Positions 46,485-60,056 are shown, numbered from the stretch's first letter. The stretch: DNA of 64,000 nt from Malania oleifera (GCF_029873635.1 NC_080427.1:72695348-72759347), one strand, 5' to 3'. Notes: generated from the letters alone by a model not told the origin. Numbers and translations: made by a program.

Positions 46485-48567
46485 TGTAACGACCTACTTA
46501 TTTTACCATTTTTTTCCCATAATATCCAAAATAATAGTCCTGGCAATTGATAATCCATCTGGACCCACGATACCAGGGGAACACGTGAAACACAACACTA
46601 ACTCCTAAGCAGCAGGAAACGTAAATTCACATACATATTAAGTTATTCAACTAATACAATACCAGAGTTTACTACATTCATCATATGAATACACACAATC
46701 CAAAATAACCAAAAAGATTCCTAGGGTCGCTACCCAAAAATCCGTCCGACCCTAGCAAAATACTTACCCTTTAAATAGGGTAGAACAGTTGAAGACTATC
46801 ACTACGGAACTTTATTCGCTCTCCTATCTGGGGCTCCCGAAATGTTTATTTAATTGGGTTGAGACATCTCTCAGTAAGGGAAAACAAACTAATACCAGTA
46901 TGTGGCAATATGAGTACGTGTTATATATATAATAGTACATAAACACACTTAATAGAACTATCTATGTCATATCTGGGAAAAACATATATAATCATAATAT
47001 GGTAGAATATACTGAATTTCCATAAACATAATTCATCTCATATATTAATACGTAGAAAACATCATGGATGGTTAATTGGCTGGTGTCATGTCTTACCCCC
47101 ACATGAGTGGGTTGTGCGGTCCGAAGGCGGGACACGATAATGACTGATCAACCACTACCAAATAAAAAGTAAAAGTTTGTAAGTACGTTGGGTTTGCCTC
47201 TACTGGTCCGTATACCAGGGGCGTCAACACTGCAATAAACCACATCGACTGCCATTCTCCCACTGTCCTATACGACAAGCGGTAGCACTAACATATCATG
47301 ATTGTGATCATATAGCTACAGTATCGTGCTCGTGAAAGCCTAAACTAAACCAATTAGGTTATGATAACATATAACATATTTCCTAATAGTGATACATGAC
47401 TATTTCATAATAATAATTGTGAAGTTAATATCATCATATCATTTTGCATAACATAACATGAAAACCTTCAACCCTTATGTCGACATTTTGTGTTTTATAA
47501 ATCTCGACTTGTACGCCGATATTACATATCATATAAAATCATCGGCTCGTACGCCAACATATCATGTAAAAGCCTCAGCCCGTACGCCGACATATCAAAT
47601 AAAACCCTCAGCTCGTACGTCGATATATCATGTAAAATCCTCGGCTCGTACGCCGATATATCGTATAAAAACCTCTGTATCATTTTAATATTTTTTTGGA
47701 AGCAGTGAACCATACTTATTGTAAACATAATATTCCACGGTAAATTTTACTCATGTCACACTAAATAGGTATTATTCATATTTAAACCATATCATTATTT
47801 ACAGTAGTATTTCCCAAACATAATACTACAATATACTTTTTTTCCTGAAATTAAATGCTGTAAAATTATGTATATATATTTCCATGGAAAAACAACTGAC
47901 TTAGTTTATCCCCTTACCGACTTCTGAAAAAGCCCCCTATAATATCTAGTCTTACACCCATAGAGTTCCCCATTCAACCCCCTGAAAACAATATTTTCTA
48001 GAACAAAATTTTAGTATTTCCTCGACTACTACATTTCTTACAACTATAGGCAAGTCAAATACCAAATAAAAAGCCTTACCCTAAATTTGGGATGGAGTCC
48101 AAACTAGCCCCACCAACGATTCACTCTAACAGACTTAAAGAGAACTTCCCCAAGAGTTTCGTGGCGGTTTCAAATCGTCGATCCGGCGAAGAATGGAACC
48201 ATAATCTTAGAGAGAAGGAAGAGAAATTGAAGAGGAGAGAGAAAATCTAATTTTTTTGAATAATCTGCGTTGAAATCCGAGTCTAGGGCTATTTATACAC
48301 TGACCTTAGTCGACGAGACACGTCACTTCGTCGACGAGGTCTAGAAGGAAGTTTGTCAACAAATGCTTACTTCTCGTCGACGAAATTCAAAACTGAAACA
48401 TAGCCTCTTGGTATCTTCTCGTCGATGAGACACGTGTCCCCGTAGACAAACCCCTAAAGTGCTCTCGTCGACGAACTCCCTGTGTTCGTCGATGAAACCT
48501 TGTTTAAATTCCTTATTTTCTCTCTTCCTCCTATTATTAAATTACGATAATTATTCGGGTCTCTACA
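46485..48567 (-). repeat. 3' LTR of gypsy 2
   Basis: 2,083 bp, TGTAACGACC at 46485 to CTACA at 48567. A TATA box lies on the minus strand (GTATAAATAGCCC, about 48287-48300), with three perfect TCGTCGACGA palindromes (48328, 48374 and 48465) upstream of it. It also contains a 33-bp minisatellite (47543-47674). The polypurine tract complement follows its inner end. Confidence 0.88.
47543..47674. repeat. 33-bp minisatellite, four copies, in the gypsy 2 LTR
   Basis: Copies at 47543, 47576, 47609 and 47642 share the pattern C(G/A)GC(T/C)CGTACG, then a pyrimidine-CG or -CA step, ATATCA and a TAAAA run. A diverged copy precedes at about 47503-47542. Three units carry the palindrome CGTACG followed by CCGA or CCAA. 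Confidence 0.9.
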
Positions 48568-48580
48568 TTCTCCCCTCCTT
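48568..48580 (-). other. Polypurine tract of gypsy 2
   Basis: The minus strand reads AAGGAGGGGAGAA directly before the LTR start. Confidence 0.85.
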
Positions 48581-48863
48581 ATAAAAATTTCGTCCTCAAA
48601 ATTTACTATCTGTACGATTCACCATCCTCTAAAGAAAACAGCCTATTTATTTTATTACTTACCTGCACTTATGGCGGAGGAATACCGTGGTTATATATAA
48701 CGTTCTGGGAGATTAGATATACAAAACAAAACTCTCCCAAAACCAAAATACTATTTACTAACTAAACTAATACATACACTGACTAACCTGCAAAAGAAAC
48801 ATTTCATCATTACTTACACTTTTCTGGTTACAATTGAGCTCCACTGAATAATTGTTGATATTT

Positions 48864-50190
48864 CTACCTTATCTGTTCCTTGAACTCCCAAGATGCTTCT
48901 TCTATTGCATGATTTCTCCACAAGACTTTCACTAAAGGAATCTTCTTATTACATAATTCTTGTTCCTTCCTGTCCAAAATCTGTACTTGTACCTTCTCAC
49001 AAACTAGTGAATCACTAAACTCTAACTCACCATAACTGATCACATAAGAAGGGTCTGAGACGTATTTTCTTAACATGGAAACATGAAATATGTTGTGTAT
49101 CCTGGACAACACAGGTGGTAAAGCTAACCTGTAGGCAACCGGCCCCACTTTCTTTAGAATCTCAAATGGTCTAATAAACTTAGGGCTAAGTTTACCTTTC
49201 TTCTCAAATCTCATAACTTCTTTTAACGGAGTTATTTTTAAAAACACATGGTTACCAATATCAAACTCCAATTTCTTATGACAATTATCGACATAACTTT
49301 TCTGTCGGTTCTAAGCTGCACTAATTCTATTCATGATGAGCCAAACCTTATCATATGCTTGCTGTATTAACTCTAGCCCCACAACTCGCCGCTCACCCAT
49401 CTCATCCCAATATAAAGGAGAACGACATCTCCTACCATAGAGTGCCTCAAATGGTGCCATGTCAATGTTGGTCTGATAACTGTTATTATACGCAAACTCC
49501 ACCAGTGACATAAATTGGGTCCAACTACCCCCAAAATCCAGCACACACGCTCAGAGCATATCTTCTAATATTTGTATCGTCCTCTCAGTCTACCAGTCTG
49601 AATGAGGATGAAAATTCGTGCTAAAAGATAACTGAGACCCTAGAGCCCCCAGCAAGCTCCTCAAAAAACGTGACATGAAACGTGGGTCCTGATCTGATAC
49701 TATGGATACTGGCACTCTGTGAGAACGGACTATCTCTTGAATATAAATCTCTGCCAAGTGGTTAAGGGAGTAGCCGATCTTGATAGGAAGGAAATGGGTG
49801 GCATTATTCAAATGGTCTACAATCACCCAGATTGCATTCTAGCCATACAATGCTGATAGCAACCCTGAAACAAAATTCATAAATATGTGATCCCATTTCC
49901 ATTCTGGGATAAAAAGTGGCTACAACTGGCCTGCCGGCCTCTGGTGCTCAGCTTTTACCTTCTGGCACGTCAAACACTGTGCTACATACTCAATAATCTC
50001 CTTCTTCATACCACTCCACCAATACGACTCTCGCAAATTCCTATACATTTTTGTGCTGCCAGGATGAACTGTGTACGAACATTTGTGAGCCTCCTCTAAG
50101 ATGGTCTTCCTAATATCAATATCGGCAGGAATACATAATCTGGAAAGCTTCATCATCTGTAATACAGAATTCCTCTCCCTGACCATTCTG
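48864..50190 (-). pseudogene. Gypsy 2 integrase and chromodomain-like tail
   Basis: Minus strand. The HHCC zinc-finger region (49920-50186) has [20 protein letters not shown] and CLTCQKVKAEH. The core has VDHLNNATHFLPIKIGYS and VSIVSDQDPRF (49590-49826), continuing AFEALYGRRCRSPLYWDE-type sequence (49311-49544). The tail (48864-49271) has IRPFEILKKVGPVAYRLALP and ends VLWRNHAIEEASWEFKEQ, the chromodomain-like end. Stops separate these segments. Confidence 0.85.
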
Positions 50191-52008
50191 CACTCCGATC
50201 AATACCTCCGCTAATTCTGGATTGTCTTTCTAAGCAGCAATAATCCTTTCCTGCAGAATAGGCTACACCACTAAATTGGCAATACATGCCTGAGGCCCAC
50301 CCTCAACCAATTCTATACTGAGTCTTTCCAGATCCATCATGATCGGATACTGAATCTCCATAACTGTCAACGTTGGTCCCATAAATTTCCTGCTCAATGC
50401 ATCAACTACCATGTTTGCTTTCCTTGGGTAGTAATTGATAATACAGTCAAAATCTTTAATGAGCTCCAACCACCTTCTCTGCCTCATGTTGAGTTCTTTC
50501 TGGGTGAAAAAGTACTTTAAACTCTTATGGTTCGAGAAGATTTCACATCGCTCGCCATACAGGTAATGCCTCCAAATCTTCAATTCATGAACTACTGCAG
50601 CCAACTCAAGATCATGGGTAGGGTAATTCTTTTCATATTCTTTCAACTTCCTGGGAGCATACGCTTCCACTCTACCATGCTGCATTAATACACAAACAAG
50701 TCCCTTCAAGGACGTATCATTGTAGATAACATAACTCTCACCCCCTGACGGGATGATCAGCACTGGTGCCTTGACAAGCCTTTGCTTCAATTCCTAAAAA
50801 CTCTGCTCACAGCTATCATCCCATTCAAATATGACATTCTTCCTAGTTAGTCGTGTTAGGGCCCTGATAATGCTGAGAATCCTTCAACAAAACAACGGTA
50901 ATACCCAGCTAACCCCAAGAAACTCTTGATCTCCTGGACATTCCTCAGTTTAGCTCAATTCACTATCGCATCAATCTTACTAGGATCCACATAAATTCCA
51001 TCCCTTGAGATGACGTGCCCTAAAAACACAACCTTCTCGAGCCAAAATTCACATTTTCAGAACTTGGCATATAACTTCTTTTCCCTGAACATCTGTAAAA
51101 CCTGCCTCAAGTGCATCTCATGCTCCTCATAGCTCCTTGAATAGACTAGTACATCATCAATAAAAATAACAACAAACTGGTCTAAATATTGGTGGAAGAC
51201 TCTATTCATCAAGTCTATAAATACAGTAGGAGCATTTGTCAGAACAAACGGCGTAACGAGAAATTCATAATGCCCATATCTAGTCCTGAAAGCTGTCTTC
51301 GAGACGTCTTTCGCTTTCACTTTCACCTGATGATAGCCTGATCTGACGTCAATCTTAGAATACACCTGTGTACCCTGGAGCTGGTCAAATAAGTCATCTA
51401 TATGGGGTGGAGGATACTTGTTCTTGATTGTCACTTTATTAATTTCCCTATAATCTATACACATCCTCATGGTCCCGTCTTTCTTCTTTACAAATAGAAC
51501 TGGAGCTCCCCACAGAGATACACTAGGCCGTATAAAACCCTTATCGAGTAAATCTTGCAACTAATTCTTTAATTCTTCCAATTCTGCTGGCGCCATTCAG
51601 TAGGGTGCTTTAGCGATTGGCGCTGTACCTAGAAGTAGATCAATAGTAAAATCTATCTCTCGATCAGGTGCCAAGCCTGGTAACTCATCTAGAAAAACAT
51701 CCGTAAATTCATTTACTATTGGCGTACTAGTGAGCTTTAATTCATTCCCTATCATTTACTTCACAAATGCCACGAATCCCTGACAACCACTTAGGAGTAG
51801 TCACCTTGCCTGAATAACTGAAACTAGTTAGGGCGGGGATTGCACTCGCGACCCTATAAATCTAAATTCTAGTTTCCCCGGAGGTTTGAATATTACTTCT
51901 TTCAAACGACAGTCTATGCTGGCGTAATTGGCTGCCAACAAGTCCATACCGAATATTATATCGAACCCATGCATGTCTAGCACTAACAGATCGACAGACA
52001 AAATTTTC
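50191..52008 (-). pseudogene. Gypsy 2 RT, RNase H and protease 3' part
   Basis: Minus strand. The protease C-terminal half ends near 51780. RT (51057-51560) has [20 protein letters not shown] and the catalytic FIDDVLVYS (about 51135-51165). RNase H (50263-50790) has a [20 protein letters not shown] block. Frameshifts lie near 50800-51050. The frame is cut at 52008 by the solo LTR and resumes at 63320. Confidence 0.85.
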
Positions 52009-52562
52009 TATTGACTTTTTGAGTTCGATCCCTATTTTGATGCTGACAAAGCACATGTTTCTTATGTGTGTATTTAGAATGTGAACAAGTCCATTTATTT
52101 AACACACATATAAGGAATGGTGATGGAAGCTTGTAGGATTTAAAGACTATACGATCAAGCGCATTCCATGAAGTCAAAAGAGCAAAAAGATGAAGAAGAC
52201 GTTTATCTGTTGTAATTGCATTTAATTTCTATATCTTGGTCTATAATAATGCATACATCTGCATGATGTGTTTGAATGCTCATAATGACCGTAGATAGAC
52301 CTTAGGGACCAGCACATCTCACCAAAAATCTTTTTCCAAATAGACTAAAATCATACAAAGTTTTTGGAATAGCTTTAGGGTTAAAATCAAGGCTAAATGA
52401 AGTTTACAAAAATTTTGGTCAACTAACACCGGATTTTTTTGGTGTTTTCAAAAGGACCTAAAAATGACCTTAGGACACTCACTCATGCATACGCATGCTT
52501 GGTAATTTGAAATAGGGTGATCGTTGGCTGAAATAGGATCGAAATGCACTAAGTGTGCACTC

Positions 52563-52912
52563 TCGGTCGACCGAATTTCCCTGTACAAAATTGCCCGGTA
52601 GATCGAACTGGTGCTTAGTCAACAAGTTGACCATAGCCCGGTCGACCGAACTCATGCAGTTCATTTGTCCTCAGTCGACCGAACTCCCCAAGGGTTAACT
52701 TTATTGACCTCCTGGTCAATCGAGTGATTTTTGAATTCCACTAACCTGGTCGGCTGAGTTCCAATGTGTGGGAACCCAATAGTCTGGTAGACCGAGCAGT
52801 TTAGCTCAAAATGACCCTGGTCGACCGAACCTCGCAAATATGGGAAAATCGCCCTCGGACATACTTGTACGGTCGAACGAATAGGCAGTTCATTTTTTGC
52901 CCAATCGACCGA
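52563..52912. repeat. Cluster of TCGGTCGACCGA-type palindromes
   Basis: A perfect 12-mer at 52563-52574, further GGTCGACCGA or GTCGACCGA cores at about 52639, 52674, 52819 and 52903, and decayed copies between them. Two more cores lie at 62041-62070 across the gypsy 3 insertion. It is part of the solo LTR. Confidence 0.85.
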
Positions 52913-52926
52913 ACCCCAAGAACTTG

Positions 52927-55020
52927 TGTAACATCCTTAAAATTTTCATCATTTTTTTTATATAATAATAAATTACTCCAATATTTGAATATAATGAACA
53001 CCCCTACGTAGCGGAAAACATAAATCACATAATATATATATATATATACACAATACCAGAATTCAATATTCTCAACCATATCTACATAATACATCACTCT
53101 CTCCAGTGTCAACTATCCCAAAAATACAAAACCATATACAAAAACTTACCTTATAATTAGAGTGATCAAGTAAACCCCCTATCCGTGAGCCTGATCTACT
53201 CGCCTAACTGGCTCACCTGAAAAATGTTAAAGTAATGAGGTGAGTCGACGCTCAGTAAGTGAAAATATGCTATTATTAGTGTGTGGCGACTGAGTCATAA
53301 AATTATAGTAATAGTTTTTAAAAACTGCATGATCTGGAAAATCTATAAAACATATGTATAATAGCTTAAAACATTTGTATCATCTGAGCTTTCTATCATT
53401 CATACTGGTATAATATACTATATACAACAAAACTGTAACACTGTATACATATACATAACTGTGCTCTTTTCCTGAGACTCTGTATGTCATGATTTAACCC
53501 CTCATGACAGGGTTGTACAGCCTATAGGCGGGACTTAACTTGGTCGGCCCTCCAGGTAAGTCATCATACTCTATACTACCTCAGCTAGGCCAAACTGCAT
53601 CCACTCGTAAGCTCGGGACTAGATGCTACCTCGTCTAACCTGCCCCCTCCACCCAGTGAACTGGAGAGCTGCATACTCTCTGAGCACGGTCGACCCACAC
53701 ACTATTTGAGATATGTGGTTGCACTCTATCTGTATCTAGCAACGGTACCGTGCTCTGTATTCTATATTTGTACTATATCTGTTTGTAATCTTTCCACAGG
53801 GATCTGATACTATATATATACATATTATACTCTTTATACTGTTTTCATTATATTTCCAAAATAACCATAATACTATATTGCTGTATTGTAAATACTGTAA
53901 TATCTATAGCATCTTGATGCTATAATTGTGTAATCTGTTTGTACTTTCTTTCCATATAATTTGTCTGTATTTCCTTTATGTATAATCTAAGTGTTATGAC
54001 ATTTAGGAAAACATAACTTTCTATATACACTGTATATACTGTTCTGAATAAATATCTGTATACTGATATTTATACAACTATCTATGTAATCATCTGAAAT
54101 AATCTGTATATGTATACAAATTATGTTTGTATAAAATCTGCAATTATCTAACTATATCTGTATAACTTAAAATACTGAAAAACTACATAAAACTCCATAT
54201 CAATATCATATACTCAGGCCACACATGCTTTAAAAATTCATATCCTGTATAATATTTGGTATACATGTATAAATATATAAAATTTCTAATAACGTAAGTA
54301 AATCTCCTAGCATAATATATTTCTCTTACCTTATCTTTGAAAAGCCCCTACTATACTCTAGCCCGATACCTACAGGGTTCCTAGCTCAACATCTTGAAAA
54401 CAGTATCCCCAAGAACAAAACATAAGTATTTTCTTACCAACAACATTTCTTATAACTGAGGGAAAGACAAATACCAAATAAAATGCCTTACCCTGAGATT
54501 GGGACGAAATCCGAACCAACTCCATCAACGATCAGCTCTAGCATACTTGTAGAGAACTTCGCCAGGAGCGTCGTTATGGCTTCAGATCGTCAATCCGGCG
54601 TAAAATGAGCTCGGAATTGAAGAGAGAAGGGGTGGAAGACGTTTTAGAGAGAGAGAAGGAGTTTCTTGCACTGATTTTTCATCAAAAATCCAGATTTTCA
54701 CTATTTATAGAACCAGATTTGTCAACGAGACACGTCACCTCATCGATGAGTCCTTTAATAATTTCATCGACGAACTTTCCCCCTCGTCGATGAATTTTAG
54801 ACTATCTAAAAACCCTTCTCGGTATCTTCTCGTCGACGAGGTCCCCTTATGCGCTTGTCGACGAATTCCATGTGTTCGTCGACGATGTCCAATGTAAGAA
54901 TTCCGGGTTATTATCTCCAAAGTGCAATGTCGTCGATGAAGCCTACTGCCTCCTTCTGTTTTTATTTCCATTTCCCTCTCTCTTTATTATTTAAATATCA
55001 TTATTTTTCGGGTCATTACA
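52927..55020 (-). repeat. 3' LTR of gypsy 3
   Basis: 2,094 bp, starting TGTAACATCC and ending ATTACA. TATA on the minus strand (TTCTATAAATAGTG, about 54700-54713). Perfect TCGTCGACGA at 54830 and 54876 plus several one-base variants (54741-54940). Confidence 0.9.
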
Positions 55021-55263
55021 TTCTCCCTTCCTTATAAAATTTTGCCCTCGAAATTTACTATCTGTATCTCCATCTATCCTCCTATAAAGGCAAAAGGTCT
55101 ACTTATTTTATTACCTGCCCTCACTTATGGTAGAGGAATACCGTGGTTACATTATATGTTCTGAGAGATTACACATATAAAACTAAAAACTATCTAGTAA
55201 CCAAATCCATACATGTACTTGCAAAAGAAACTTATCTAACTATTATACTTTACCTGATTACCT

Positions 55264-55812
55264 CTATATCTCTTGGAACAACTGTGGGTATTTCTGTTTG
55301 ATTTGCTCCTCAAGCTCCCAAGAAGCTTCCTCTATGGCGTGATTCCTCCACAAAACTTTAACTAACTGTATTTCTTTAGTGCGTAGAGTCTGAATCTTTC
55401 TGTCCAAAATCGGTATTGGTACTTCTTTATATGCCAATGAATCCTTAAGCTCTATCTCTGCATAGCTAATGATGTGGGATGGGTCTGGGACGTATTTCCT
55501 TAACATAACAACAAGAAACACGTCATGAATTCAAGCCAAAGCTGGGGGCAAAGTTAGCCTATAGGCAACTGACCCTATTCTCTCTAGTATCTCAAAAAGG
55601 CCGATATACCTAAAGCTCAACTTGCCATTCTTTCCAAATCTCATAACTCCTTTCATAGGAGCTATCTTCAAAAATACTTGATCTCCCACATCAAATTCTA
55701 ACTCTCGTCGGTGAGTATCTACGTAGCTTTTCTGCCGACTCTGTGCTGTACTGATTCTTTCTCCAATCAATCGGACCTTGTCGAACGCATATTGTATTAT
55801 CTCTGGACCCAA
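55264..55812 (-). pseudogene. Gypsy 3 integrase C-terminus and chromodomain-like tail
   Basis: 55531-55812 has ELEFDVGDQVFLKIAPMKGV and YIGLFEILERIGSVAYRLTL. 55264-55521 ends VLWRNHAIEEASWELEEQIK, the Tekay-type tail. A frameshift or stop separates them near 55525. Confidence 0.85.
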
Positions 55813-56440
55813 AACTTACCTTTCGCCTACTTTATCCCAGAAAAGAGGAGAACGACATCTCCTGACATACAATGCCTTGTAAGGTGCCATGCCGATGCTA
55901 GCCTGATAGCTATTATTGTAAGCAAACTCAATTAACAGCATAAACTGAATCTAATTGCCTAAAAAATCAAGCACACAAGAATGAAGCATATCCTTTAGTG
56001 TCTGAATCGTCCTCTCAATCTGACCATCTATCTGGGGATGGAAAGCAATGCTAAAAGCTAACTATGTACCCATAGCCTCCTGAAAACTTTTTCAGAATTG
56101 TGAAGTAAACCGAGGATTTCAGCCTGAGACTATGGATATCGGTACACCATGGACGCAAACTATCTCTTGAACATAAAGTTTTGCCAACCTGTCTATGGAA
56201 TAACCAATTTTAATAGGGATGAAATGAGCGGTTTTATTCAGACGATCAACAACCACCCAAATCGCATTCAGTCCCTGTCGCACTGGTGGTAGCCCCGTAA
56301 CAAAGTCCATCGAAACGTGGTCCCATTTCCACTCTGGAATGAACAATGGCTGCAACTGTCCTGCTGGGTGCTTAGCCTGAACCTGCTGACACGTCAAGCG
56401 TTGCTGAACAAACTCGACTATCTCTCTCTTCATTCCACTC
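55813..56440 (-). pseudogene. Gypsy 3 integrase core
   Basis: 56119-56433 has CQQVQAKHPAGQLQPLFIPE, WKWDHVSMDFVTGLPP and VVDRLNKTAHFIPIKIGYS; HGVPISIVSG ends in G and a stop where relatives have D. The rest, to about 55850, is in broken frames. Confidence 0.85.
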
Positions 56441-56442
56441 CA

Positions 56443-57240
56443 TCAGAAATACTCTCGTAGATTCCTGTACATTTTAGTGCTACCTGGATGTATGGTGTAT
56501 AGGGATCTGTGAGCCTCCTCCAATATAGTCCTCTTGATCTCAATATCTGCAGGAACACATAGCCTAGTACGAAATCGCAGGGCTCCGTTATTTGATATGC
56601 TGAATTCCTCTCCTTGACCATCCCGCACTCTAGTGATTACCTCTGTTAACTCTGCATCATCACCCTGAGCAGCTTTAATCCTCTCGTATAGTGTAGGCTG
56701 AACCACTAGACTTGCAATGATTGCCTGAGGACTCTCCTCTATTAGATCTAAACTGAGCTTCTCCAAATCCATTATAATTGAATGTGGAATCTCCATGGTT
56801 GCTAACACTGGACCCACTGATTTTTTGCTCAGAGCATCAGCTACCACATTCGCTTTCCTCGGGTGGTAACTAATGGTGCAGTCGTAATCTTTAATGAGTT
56901 CTAGCCACCTTCTTTGTCTTATATTTAGCTCTTTTTGAGTGAATAAATATTTTATATTCTTGTGATCCATGAAAATCTCGTACTTCCCTCCATATAAATA
57001 ATGCCTCCAGATCTTGAGAGCATATTCCACTGCAACTAACTCCAAATCATGCACAAGATAATTCTTCTCATATTCTTTAAGCTTTCTAGACGCATAAGCA
57101 ATGACCCTGCCGTGCTGCATCAACACACACCCAAGACCCTTCAAAGAGGCATCACTGTATATTGCAAAATTGTTCTCCCATGATGGAATAGCCAGAATTG
57201 GCGTCGAAACCAACCGCTATTTTAATTCTTGAAAACTCTG
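56443..57240 (-). pseudogene. Gypsy 3 RNase H and integrase zinc-finger start
   Basis: A 256-codon open stretch. RNase H has [20 protein letters not shown], the [20 protein letters not shown] block, and [15 protein letters not shown]. Near its end is the integrase start [20 protein letters not shown]. The frame breaks near 56443 before the CxxC part. Confidence 0.88.
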
Positions 57241-57299
57241 TTCACAGTTGTTGGTCTAATCAAACTTCACATTTTTCCTTTTAAGTCGAGTTAATGGAC

Positions 57300-58176
57300 C
57301 TGATAGTCTGGAGAAACCTTCCACAAAGCGCTGCTAATAACCTGCTAATCCTAGAAAATTCCTAACTTCTTGAATACTTCCCGGCCTTTCCTAACTCATC
57401 ACAGCTTCAATCTTACTTGGATCAACTAATATTCCTATTTCTGAGATCACATGGCTGAGAAAAGTAACCTGCCTTAACTAGAACTCACATTTCTTGAATT
57501 TTGCATATAATTTCCTTTCCCTTAATACTTGCAACACCAGTCTCAAATGATGCTCGTGCTCCTCAAAACTCCTTGAATATACCAGTATATCATCAATAAA
57601 CATAACCACAAACTGATCCAAATACTGGTGAAATACCCAATTCATCAAATCCATGAATACTGCTGGTGCATTAGTCAACCCAAATGGCATCACTAAAAAC
57701 TCGTTATGGCCATATCTGGTTCAAAATGCAGTCTTTGAAATGTCCTCTGCTCTAACTTTCACTTGATGGTAACCCAACCGCAGGTCAATTTTAGAGTAAG
57801 CCTGGGTCCCCTAAAGATGATCAAATAAATCATCGATCCTAGGGAGAGGATATTTATTCTTGATTGTCAATTTATTTATCTCCCTATAATTGATGCACAA
57901 CCTCATGGTTCCATCTTTCTTTTTCACAAATAGAACTGGCGTTCCTCAGGGCGACACACTGGGCCTGATAAAACCCTTGTCCAGCAATTCATGTAGCTGA
58001 TCTTTTAATTCTCTCAACTCAGCTGGAGCCATACGGTATGGTGCTTTAGATATTGGCGCAGATCCCGGCAACAGGTCTATAGTAGACTCAATCTCATGAT
58101 CAGGTGGCAAACCAGGTAATTCTTTTGGAAATACATCAGGAAACTCTCTCACTATTGGTATGTCAGCTTGTCTCAA
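57300..58176 (-). pseudogene. Gypsy 3 reverse transcriptase
   Basis: 57946-58176 has [20 protein letters not shown] and [13 protein letters not shown]. 57478-57693 has [17 protein letters not shown] and the catalytic [11 protein letters not shown] (about 57575-57610). Stops and a frameshift lie between these, and the thumb region to 57300 is broken. Confidence 0.88.
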
Positions 58177-58640
58177 TTCTTCTTTTTGGCAAATCTTTTA
58201 TGTATGCGACATACCCTTGGCAACCACCCTGTAGCAGTCTCCCCACCTGAATAGATGACACTAGCTGTGGTGAGGCACACACGCGTGAACCATAAATCTA
58301 AATTTTGGCTCACCCGGGGGGGGGGGGGTCTGAAAATCACTTCTTTCTGATGGCAATCAATGCTAGCGTGATAAATAGCTAACCAATCCATGTCTGGTAT
58401 CACATCAAATCCATGCATATCCAGCACCACAAGATTGGCTAGTAGCACTCTCTCTTGAATATTTACTGGAAAATTCCGAAGTACCCTCCTGCATCTAACC
58501 ACAGATCCCATCGGCGTACCCACAGACAGTTCTATATCTAATGGTTGTGTCTCTATTCTAGCTATTTTCACATATCCCGCCAATATAAAAGAGTGGGTGG
58601 CACCTGTATAAAAAAAAAACAATCATTTCATATGGTAAAA
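58177..58640 (-). pseudogene. Gypsy 3 protease
   Basis: The active-site segment near 58590-58620 reads FYTGATHSFI. The catalytic aspartate of the D(S/T)GA motif is replaced by tyrosine, so the enzyme would be dead. LVVLDMHGFDVIPDMDWLAI follows. A G run (58318-58328) disrupts the frame. Confidence 0.85.
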
Positions 58641-59755
58641 CAGTAAGAGTACCTGTGACCACGTCTCCAGTTTTCTTAGAGTCTCCCGGTGTCAACGTGT
58701 AGACCCTCGCCAGCTCAGTGTTCCTCTGCTGACCACCGTGGGGCTCCTGATATCCACCTCGAAATGGTCTGGGAGCTTGTGCATAATTCGAAAGCATCTG
58801 ACACGATTGAGCCATATGACCGGGCCTCCCGCATCAATAACAAACATTTTCCCCCAGTCGGCACTCACCAGGATGTCTTCGCCCGCATCTAGGACAAATG
58901 GCAGGAAGCTGTCCGCCTTAAAATCCTCCGTGCTCTACCATATATCTCTGGCCTCCGCCAAATCTACCCCCTCTCAAAGGGCCTCGGTTAGGGCCCGCCT
59001 GATAACTCAAGGGCACAGTCCTCTTCCTCTGACTTTATGCCTCTGTCTCTTTAAGCAAACTTTCCTCTGCTATAATAGTCTTGACAACCAACTCTGAGAA
59101 GTCTTGGATCCTATGTACTGCCACCTGCCTATAAATATCACGCCTCAAGTTTCTCTCAAACATTCTAGCCTTCTTCGCTTCTTCTAGGACAATATAGGGG
59201 TTGAAACACTATAGCTCGATAAATCTCGTGGCGTACTGCTGGATAGTCAATGACCCTTGGGATAGACTCATAAACTCTTGTACTCGAGCATCTCTGAGTA
59301 AAGTAGGATAATATCTATCAAAGAACATGTTCCTGAATCGGGCCCAGGTCATCAGCACTGGTATCGCCCTCTGCTCCTCCAACAGTCTGGTGGCTGACCA
59401 CCATCTCTCGGCCTCCCCCGCCAGCCTATATGTAGCATATAAGACCCTCTGCTCATCGGTGCAGTGAAGTATTGTCAAAATCTTCTCCATCTCTTGTATC
59501 CAATTCTCAGCAACTGCAGGATCAACCGCTCCAGAAAAGGCCGGCGAATTTATCTTCATAAATTTCTCTATGGTATATCCCTAAACTAGAGATGGACCTC
59601 CCCACTCTCTAGAGCTCCGTGCTATCTCAGCCATAACCTGCTGAGCCACATTACGTAGCACAACATCAGAATCTCCACCTCCTGCACCAGAAGGTCCAGA
59701 TCCATCATCCCCATTGGCGCGAGCACTACTGCCTCATGGGTCCATCCTGTAAATA
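58641..59755 (-). pseudogene. Gypsy 3 Gag
   Basis: 59209-59559 carries the Gag core: AENWIQEMEKILTILHCTDE, GEAERWW, TWARFRNMFFDRYYP, EFMSLSQGSLTIQQYATRFI. Two zinc knuckles occur at about 58805-58905, CPRCGRRHPGEC and a second with a stop replacing one residue before CGRPGHMAQSC. The start is near 59750. Confidence 0.85.
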
Positions 59756-60056
59756 TATAGAACACCGTTTTCAGAATCCTATTTCCCACACAGATCTAGC
59801 TTATTTTCTTTAACTAAAACCTCAAATTCATTATCAACTTTTCCCCTTGATCTTATCCCACAATCCAATCCTGCAACCTAAACACATGACTCATCGACAG
59901 TTTACTATGATTTTCTTGGAATCGTCACCCCAGAAAAAACACAGAAACAATTATGAATTTCGTATCCAGATCACAGAACAAAACCTCAAATATTTTTCTT
60001 ATATTCTAGTATTGTTTTCCGCTGCACTATAGAGTTTAAAGAACCTAGCAACCTAG

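Noticed and set aside
47543..47674. CRISPR array
   Set aside because: A direct 33-bp minisatellite without distinct spacers, in plant LTR DNA.
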